A stretch of 64,000 nt of DNA from JAIOSM01 sp964593725. Its GTDB lineage: Bacteria > Desulfobacterota > Desulfobacteria > Desulfobacterales > Desulfobacteraceae. The stretch covers positions 1 to 64,000 of the forward strand of contig CAZQJS010000008.1 in NCBI GenBank assembly GCA_964593725.1, given 5' to 3'. Position 1 is the first letter of the stretch. Each line of letters opens with the position of its first letter. The notes beneath the pieces are model-generated. The model was not told the origin of the DNA. It searched no databases and worked only from the letters and a program-made list of their open reading frames with translations. Of this stretch, positions 58,794 through 64,000 are shown one piece after another. Made by a program: the position numbers and the translations under genes.

Positions 58794-59648
58794 ATGGAAA
58801 CAATAAAAAAGGTATCTGTCCATGGAGGTCACACAGGAGAATTCTGTCTCCATGCAGAAGATACCCTTAAAGCTGTAATAGAAAAATATATAAGGGAAAA
58901 ATTCTTCTGGATCGGGATAACAGAACACTGCCCGCCTTTAAATGATAAACTTAGATATCCTGAGGAGGCAAAGGCAGGTATCTCAGCTATGTCATTAAAA
59001 AAAAAGTTCAGAAAATATATAGCAGCAGTAAATGACCTCAAGAGCAGATATGCCTGCCGGATAAAAATATTTACCGCCTTTGAAACAGAGGCCTATGACG
59101 GATATATTGATTATACAAGAGAGCTCATAAAAACCCATAGGCCAGACTATATTGTGGGTTCTGTACACCATATTAATAATCTGTGCTTTGATTATTCAAG
59201 GGAGATATATTACAAAACAGCAGCATCCCTTGGCAGCCTGGACATAATGTATGAAAAATATTTTGACAAACAATATGAGCTTATAATAAATCTGAAACCT
59301 GCAGTTGTGGGACATTTTGACCTGATCCGCATATTTGATCAGGAATATGAAAAAAGAATCCGGAAAAAAAGTATATGGAAAAGAGTGGTTCGAAATCTTA
59401 TGGCATGCAGGGATAACTCCCTTATTCTGGATTTTAATACAAGGGCTTTAAAAAAAGGGGCAAAGGAGCCCTATGTTTCAAGTACTGTGCTTGAAAAGGC
59501 AAAAAAGCTTGGTGTAAAAATTGTTCCAGGAGATGATTCCCATGGAGTTAAAGACATTGGGACACACATTAAACAGGGCATCACCATACTTGATAAAGCA
59601 GGTTTTGACACAGACTGGCCTTTGCCTGAAATCTATTCATACACTTAA
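58794..59648 (+). CDS. PHP-domain phosphoesterase, histidinol-phosphatase-like
   Basis: A metal-dependent phosphoesterase of the PHP superfamily. Metal ligands are seen in KVSVHGGHTGEFCLHAED (HxxH plus His), ITEHCPP, GSVHHINN, VVGHFDLIRIF and PGDDSHGVKDIG, in the order of HisK/HisJ histidinol phosphatases and related enzymes. I start at the ATG at 58794, giving METIKKVSVHGGH; an upstream TTG-ATG at 58773-58776 is an alternative and neither has a good ribosome-binding site. No histidine genes are nearby, so histidinol phosphatase is not certain; the neighbour is a radical SAM gene, and it may act on that enzyme's product. Confidence 0.82.
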   Translation: METIKKVSVHGGHTGEFCLHAEDTLKAVIEKYIREKFFWIGITEHCPPLNDKLRYPEEAKAGISAMSLKKKFRKYIAAVNDLKSRYACRIKIFTAFETEAYDGYIDYTRELIKTHRPDYIVGSVHHINNLCFDYSREIYYKTAASLGSLDIMYEKYFDKQYELIINLKPAVVGHFDLIRIFDQEYEKRIRKKSIWKRVVRNLMACRDNSLILDFNTRALKKGAKEPYVSSTVLEKAKKLGVKIVPGDDSHGVKDIGTHIKQGITILDKAGFDTDWPLPEIYSYT

Positions 59649-59666
59649 TAATTCCATGGAACTGCA

Positions 59667-60416
59667 ATGAAGCCTGAGAATATATCCATTGTTCTTGTTG
59701 AGCCCCAGGGCCCCATCAACATAGGTGCCTGCTGCCGTGTTATGCAGAACTTCGGGTTCAGTGACCTGCGCCTTGTTAATCCATGCCCTGGCTATAAATC
59801 AAGAGATGCACGGAAAATGGCCCTAAATGCCAAGGATATGCTCAGAAAAGCTCCTCTGTTTAAAAGCCTTGAATCTGCCCTGGAGGACCGCCATATTGCC
59901 TTTGGGACAACCAGGCGTTTTGGTAAATACAGGAGTAATTTTATAACACCGGACATGACCGGGGAAAAAATTTTCAAGTATGATGATAATATGAAAGCAG
60001 CCCTTGTATTTGGCAGGGAAGACACTGGTCTTACCACGGATGAACTTAAAATCTGCCAGGTATTTGTAACAATCCCCACCAATGATGCCTTTGCATCAAT
60101 GAACCTCTCCCATGCCATTACAATACTCTTATATGAAATTGATAAGGCAGGAAGAATTGCAGGGGGGCAGAAAGCTCAATGCATGCTGCCTGACAATGAC
60201 CCTGCAACGGGTAAAGAACTTGAACAAATGTATGAACACATGGCCGGAACCCTGACCAGGATTGAATACCTTGACCCCAATAACCCGGATCACCTTTTAA
60301 AAAGTTACAGAAAAATATTTGGCAGAGCAGAACTCACAAGCCGTGATGTAAGAATTATCCGGGGCCTTATAAGTAAGATCGACTGGATAGACTCATTCAG
60401 GCATAAACATCAATAA
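59667..60416 (+). CDS. trmJ: tRNA (cytidine/uridine-2'-O-)-methyltransferase TrmJ
   Basis: A 249-residue SPOUT methyltransferase acting on position 32 of tRNA. The knotted domain has IVLVEPQGPINIGACCRVMQ, LRLVNPC, GTTRRFGKYR, ALVFGREDTGLTTDEL and IPTNDAFASMNLSHAITIL. The C-terminal extension (about 165-249) is the TrmJ-type dimer or RNA-binding tail. It is 18 bp after the PHP gene, in the same direction. With ttcA, tsaB and the QTMAN-like gene it adds to several tRNA-modification genes in the window. Confidence 0.92.
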   Translation: MKPENISIVLVEPQGPINIGACCRVMQNFGFSDLRLVNPCPGYKSRDARKMALNAKDMLRKAPLFKSLESALEDRHIAFGTTRRFGKYRSNFITPDMTGEKIFKYDDNMKAALVFGREDTGLTTDELKICQVFVTIPTNDAFASMNLSHAITILLYEIDKAGRIAGGQKAQCMLPDNDPATGKELEQMYEHMAGTLTRIEYLDPNNPDHLLKSYRKIFGRAELTSRDVRIIRGLISKIDWIDSFRHKHQ

Positions 60417-60565
60417 TTTCTCATCCAGACCTCACTTATTCCTTTGTTAATTTTAAAAATAATTTTTGACCGGGAATTGCTGTCCAGATCAGAATTTTAT
60501 TGCATCTTTTTCAACTCCATGATAGATATTTAAGTTTTCCAATAATGGTTGCCAGGTAAATTTAA

Positions 60566-62203
60566 ATGAGTAAAACCACACCAAATCTTGAGGCAGAACT
60601 TGCAAATAATATAAAAATCCGGCGTACATTTGCCATCATCAGCCATCCTGATGCAGGTAAGACCACGCTCACGGAAAAGCTTTTACTATTTGGCGGAGTG
60701 ATCCAGGAGGCTGGAGCTGTAAAATCCAGAAAAACAGCAAAAAAAGCCACCAGCGATTTCCTTGCAATTGAGCAGAACAGAGGGATCAGTGTATCTTCTT
60801 CTGTAATGAAATTCCAATACAAAGGTTATGAGATAAATCTCCTTGATACTCCCGGCCACCAGGACTTTTCCGAAGATACTTACAGAGTGCTTACTGCAGT
60901 TGACTGTGCTGTTATGATAATAGACAATGCCAAGGGAGTTGAACCCCAGACAAGGAAACTAATGGAAGTGTGCAGGATGCGAAACACACCCATTATTACC
61001 TTTATCAACAAGCTTGACAGGGAAGGGCTTGAACCCCTGGAGATCTTCTCAGATATTGAAGATAAGCTCCAGATAGAGTGCACACCTTTTACCTGGCCCC
61101 TGGGAATGGGGAAAAATTTTAAAGGAGTATACCACCTTAAAACAGAAAAGCTTGGCCTTTTTACACCTGGATACACTCCAAAAGATAATGACGGTATAAT
61201 CATAGATGATCTTGCAGATAAGCTACTTGACAGAACCATTGGGGATAAGATGGCAAGCGAGCTCAGGGATGATGTGGAACTCATTCAGGGAGCTGCTGAG
61301 CCATTTGAACTTCAACTGTTCCTCAACGGCACCCAGACCCCGGTCTTTTTTGGAAGTGCTATTAACAATTTTGGAGTCAGGGAGATGCTTGACTCCTTTA
61401 TTGAAATTGCCCCTGCCCCGGGTAAAAGAACTGCCCAGTCAAGGGAAGTTGATCCCCATGAGCCGAGCTTTTCAGGTTTTACCTTTAAAATACAGGCAAA
61501 CATGGATAAAGACCACCGTGACAGGATTGCATTTTTCAGAATATGTTCAGGTAAATTCTTCAGGGGAATAAAGGTCAGACATCACCGCCTTGGCAAAGAT
61601 ATCAAAATTGCCAATGCAACATTTTTCATGGCCAGGGAGAGGAGCAATATTGAAGAAGCATTTCCAGGAGATATCATTGGCATACATAACCATGGCACAA
61701 TTAAAATCGGGGATACATTCAGTGAAAAAGAGCCTTTAAAATTCCTGGGGATCCCAAGCTTTGCACCGGAACAATTCAAAAGGGTAATTTTAAGGGACCC
61801 TATGAAAGCAAAAGCCCTGAAAAAGGGACTGGTCCAATTGTCCGAAGAAGGTACAATTCAGGTGTTCAGGCCATTGATCAACAATGATTATATCCTGGGT
61901 GCTGTTGGTGTACTCCAGTTCGACGTTACAATGGAAAGATTAAAAACTGAATATAATGTCAATGCAGCCTATGATGAAATTGATCTCTCTGTTGCACGAT
62001 GGGTCACATGTGATGATGACAGAATGCTGAAAAAATTTATTAACAAAAACGAATCAGACCTTGCAACAGATTCAGAAGGGTGGCTCACTTTTCTGACCAC
62101 AAGCGAGTTCCAGCTCGGATTTACAATAGATGAATGGCCTGAAATAAATTTTCACAAATCAAGGGAACACAACTTAAGAGAAAAAAATGCAGGAAAGCCA
62201 TAG
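60566..62203 (+). CDS. prfC: Peptide chain release factor 3
   Basis: A 545-residue GTPase that recycles RF1 and RF2 after termination. It has G1 IISHPDAGKTTLTEKLL, the RF3 switch QNRGISVSSSVM, G3 NLLDTPGHQDFSEDTYR, G4 FINKLDREG and domain II/III words (FAPEQFKRVILRDPMKAKAL, GAVGVLQFDV). AGGT stands before the ATG. A 149-bp gap separates it from trmJ; a TTGACC lies in it but no matching -10. It overlaps the next gene by 17 bp. Confidence 0.96.
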   Translation: MSKTTPNLEAELANNIKIRRTFAIISHPDAGKTTLTEKLLLFGGVIQEAGAVKSRKTAKKATSDFLAIEQNRGISVSSSVMKFQYKGYEINLLDTPGHQDFSEDTYRVLTAVDCAVMIIDNAKGVEPQTRKLMEVCRMRNTPIITFINKLDREGLEPLEIFSDIEDKLQIECTPFTWPLGMGKNFKGVYHLKTEKLGLFTPGYTPKDNDGIIIDDLADKLLDRTIGDKMASELRDDVELIQGAAEPFELQLFLNGTQTPVFFGSAINNFGVREMLDSFIEIAPAPGKRTAQSREVDPHEPSFSGFTFKIQANMDKDHRDRIAFFRICSGKFFRGIKVRHHRLGKDIKIANATFFMARERSNIEEAFPGDIIGIHNHGTIKIGDTFSEKEPLKFLGIPSFAPEQFKRVILRDPMKAKALKKGLVQLSEEGTIQVFRPLINNDYILGAVGVLQFDVTMERLKTEYNVNAAYDEIDLSVARWVTCDDDRMLKKFINKNESDLATDSEGWLTFLTTSEFQLGFTIDEWPEINFHKSREHNLREKNAGKP

Positions 62204-64000
62204 AGAAATACCCTATAATTACACCTCAGCAGAAGATAACCAGGTCATTGAGCATCTTTTCGGGTCAAAGATGGTTAAAGTCATTGAAAAACTCCGGCCC
62301 AAGAGGACAACAGGGAGATCTGCCCGCCTGCTCAACAGGTTCATGGGGGACATGTTCATCATTGCAAGAAACCCTTTTATCTTTCAAAAACTTGTGGATA
62401 ATCCCATTGAAAGGATCAAATTTGTCCAGGCCTTTGAAAAGGATCTGAACATTATCCAGGACAACTCCAGTGATGAGGATGTAAAATGGGTAATTAAAAA
62501 ATGCAGGCACTATCTTAAAAAACTTAAAAAAATAATTCGATCAACATCTTCACGCCAGAAACTGATCACAAAGGTGCTTGGACCAATTGTAGGAAAGAAA
62601 AACCTCTACTTTGATCCCTTTAATCTTACTTCCCATATAACCGATGCAACAGACTGGCGGCTCTATACACCCATAGTAATTATCCGGCCTGATAAAGAGC
62701 CCCAGGTACCGGAACTTATTAAAGCCGTGGCAGGGCTTGGCTTGAAAATCATTCCCCGGGGCGGCGGCACAGGACTTACGGGCGGAGCAATCCCCCTTTC
62801 CAGGCAGTGTGCCATGATCAACACGGAAAAACTTAACAAAATCAGAGGCATTACCTTCCGGCACGACAAAAATGACAGAAAATTTGCCCTTATTGAAGTT
62901 GAAGCAGGTGTTATTACCGAAGATGCAATAAAATTTGCAAAAGCAGAAAAACTGGTGTTTGCGACTGATCCCACAAGCTCATGGGCATCCACCATTGGAG
63001 GCAATATTGCTGAAAATGCCGGTGGCAAGACAGCACTCAGATGGGGAACAGCCATTGACAACATCTTCTCCTTTAAAATTGCCATGCCTGACTCTTCAGT
63101 CTTAAACGTGGAAAGAGAGGATCATCCCTTAAGAAAAATAATGCCCCGGGACATGGTAACTTTTCTGATAAAGGATCAGGCAGGTAATCTTTTAAAGAAA
63201 ATTGTCATTCCAGGCACTGAGATAAGAAAAGAAGGGCTTGGCAAAGATGTTACCAACAAATATCTCAATGGTCTTCCAGGTATTCAAAAGGAGGGCTGCG
63301 ACGGTATTATAACATCTGCCAAGTTTATCCTGCATCCTGACCCGGATCTGAAAAGGACATTCTGTATTGAGTTCTTTGGAAATGATATGACTGAAGCAGG
63401 AAAGGTAATTACCAAAATTTCCCATGGCTTCAGGCACCAGGAAAAAGGCGCTGCATTGACTGCCCTTGAACATTTTGATGCAGAATATATAAAAGCCATC
63501 AATTACAAGACAAAGGCAGCAGGGTCAGGCAGTCTTAAAGCTGTTCTGCTGGCTGACATGGCAGCAGACACAAGAACTGACCTTGATCTTGGCACCCAAA
63601 AGCTGAACAAGATACTAAAACCCCATGGGCATACATACATAACCATTGCAAAGAGCAGTAAAGAAGCTGAAAGATTCTGGAGCGACAGAAAAAGACTTGG
63701 AGCCATTGCAGCCCACACCAACGCCTTTAAACTAAATGAAGACATTGTCATACCCATTGATGCACTTGCCGGCTTTGCAGATTATATTGACAGATACAAT
63801 CTGGAGGAAAAGAGATATAACCTGATTCAAACCATACAGAACCTTACAGGGTTCCTTGAAACAGCAACTCCCCTGGAAGATATAGAATGGTTTGGAGCAA
63901 AAGTAACTCTGGCCATTGACATAGCTGCAAAGGAGCTTAACAGGATCGAGTCTGCACAAAGAGATATTATTGAAAATGAGATCCAGTCCAACACATTTTT
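62187..64000 (+). CDS. DUF3683 / FAD-binding oxidoreductase, large lactate-dehydrogenase-like enzyme (3' end cut by window)
   Basis: Partial: 604 codons are visible from the ATG at 62187, which overlaps prfC by 17 bp, and no stop occurs before the window ends. Residues 1 to about 150 match the DUF3683 domain (REIPYNYTSAEDNQVIEHLF, RSARLLNRFMGDMFIIARNP). A PCMH-type FAD-binding domain follows (about 155-380), with IIPRGGGTGLTGGAIPLSR, ATDPTSSWASTIGGNIAENA and GLGKDVTNKYL, as in D-lactate dehydrogenase/GlcD enzymes. Full-length relatives exceed 1,100 residues and end in iron-sulfur (CCG or 4Fe-4S) domains. It is probably a respiratory 2-hydroxyacid dehydrogenase; the substrate is not determined. 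Confidence 0.85.
   Translation, partial: MQESHREIPYNYTSAEDNQVIEHLFGSKMVKVIEKLRPKRTTGRSARLLNRFMGDMFIIARNPFIFQKLVDNPIERIKFVQAFEKDLNIIQDNSSDEDVKWVIKKCRHYLKKLKKIIRSTSSRQKLITKVLGPIVGKKNLYFDPFNLTSHITDATDWRLYTPIVIIRPDKEPQVPELIKAVAGLGLKIIPRGGGTGLTGGAIPLSRQCAMINTEKLNKIRGITFRHDKNDRKFALIEVEAGVITEDAIKFAKAEKLVFATDPTSSWASTIGGNIAENAGGKTALRWGTAIDNIFSFKIAMPDSSVLNVEREDHPLRKIMPRDMVTFLIKDQAGNLLKKIVIPGTEIRKEGLGKDVTNKYLNGLPGIQKEGCDGIITSAKFILHPDPDLKRTFCIEFFGNDMTEAGKVITKISHGFRHQEKGAALTALEHFDAEYIKAINYKTKAAGSGSLKAVLLADMAADTRTDLDLGTQKLNKILKPHGHTYITIAKSSKEAERFWSDRKRLGAIAAHTNAFKLNEDIVIPIDALAGFADYIDRYNLEEKRYNLIQTIQNLTGFLETATPLEDIEWFGAKVTLAIDIAAKELNRIESAQRDIIENEIQSNTF

Noticed and set aside
1..64000. tRNA, rRNA, CRISPR arrays, transposases or phage genes
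   Set aside because: None seen in the gaps; nearly all sequence is covered by housekeeping or envelope genes on both strands.

Overview
The window looks like chromosomal core sequence from a Gram-negative, anaerobic, AT-rich bacterium of the Desulfobacterota, most likely a Desulfobacterales-type complete-oxidising or autotrophic sulfate reducer. The evidence is a complete bacterial-type carbonyl branch of the Wood-Ljungdahl pathway (acsD, CODH, acsB, acsC, acsE and a CooC-type ATPase) beside fhs and folD, combined with Tol-Pal, HflKC, LPP20 lipoproteins, large hybrid histidine kinases and pseudaminic-acid genes. The assignment to order is inference; no rRNA, tRNA, CRISPR array, insertion sequence or phage gene was seen.

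Layout. 1-4640: end of a surface-sugar locus (PseG fused to a PseH-like acetyltransferase, with an EPS-type MarR regulator), then an OmpA/LPP20 envelope pair and a divergent secreted protein of unknown function. 4737-12100: M18 aminopeptidase, PBP4-type carboxypeptidase, then a leftward housekeeping run (asd, greA, rpoZ, ttcA, folE2) and the phosphatidylethanolamine genes psd-pssA. 12200-20530: lon-tsaB, prepilin peptidase with a palindromic operator in its promoter, CheX, HU, a PilZ protein, exonuclease I, rplM-rpsI. 20589-31943: one long leftward cluster, tolQ-tolR-tolA-tolB-pal-cpoB-ruvC-ruvA-ruvB, followed by four genes that resemble the cell-shape machinery of Helicobacter: a Csd6-like L,D-transpeptidase-fold protein, a bitopic coiled-coil membrane protein, a Csd4-like M99 carboxypeptidase and a bactofilin. 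32048-37700: groES-groEL with an FmdB zinc ribbon, an unrecognised HExxH protein, a 31-residue bS22/COX24-like basic protein, and hflK-hflC. 37760-50449: the C1 locus; fhs-folD run left and the acs genes run right from a 543-bp shared control region containing a 20-nt tandem repeat and a palindrome. 50476-64000: Nudix hydrolase, a glycosyltransferase of the queuosine-mannosyltransferase family, two paralogous hybrid histidine kinases around a SPOR-NlpC/P60 lipoprotein, a radical SAM/PHP gene pair, trmJ, prfC and the start of a large DUF3683-FAD oxidoreductase.

How it fits together. Fhs and FolD carry formate-level C1 units on tetrahydrofolate, AcsE moves the methyl group to the AcsC/AcsD corrinoid protein, and AcsA/AcsB join it with CO to make acetyl-CoA, or run the reverse to oxidise acetate; the CooC-type ATPase serves nickel insertion. 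The most unusual items are the roughly 170-residue Lys/Ala/Glu-rich tail on AcsD, the Helicobacter-like cell-shape module downstream of tol-pal-ruv, the QTMAN-like glycosyltransferase, the radical SAM/PHP pair and a 98-residue unknown next to cooC.
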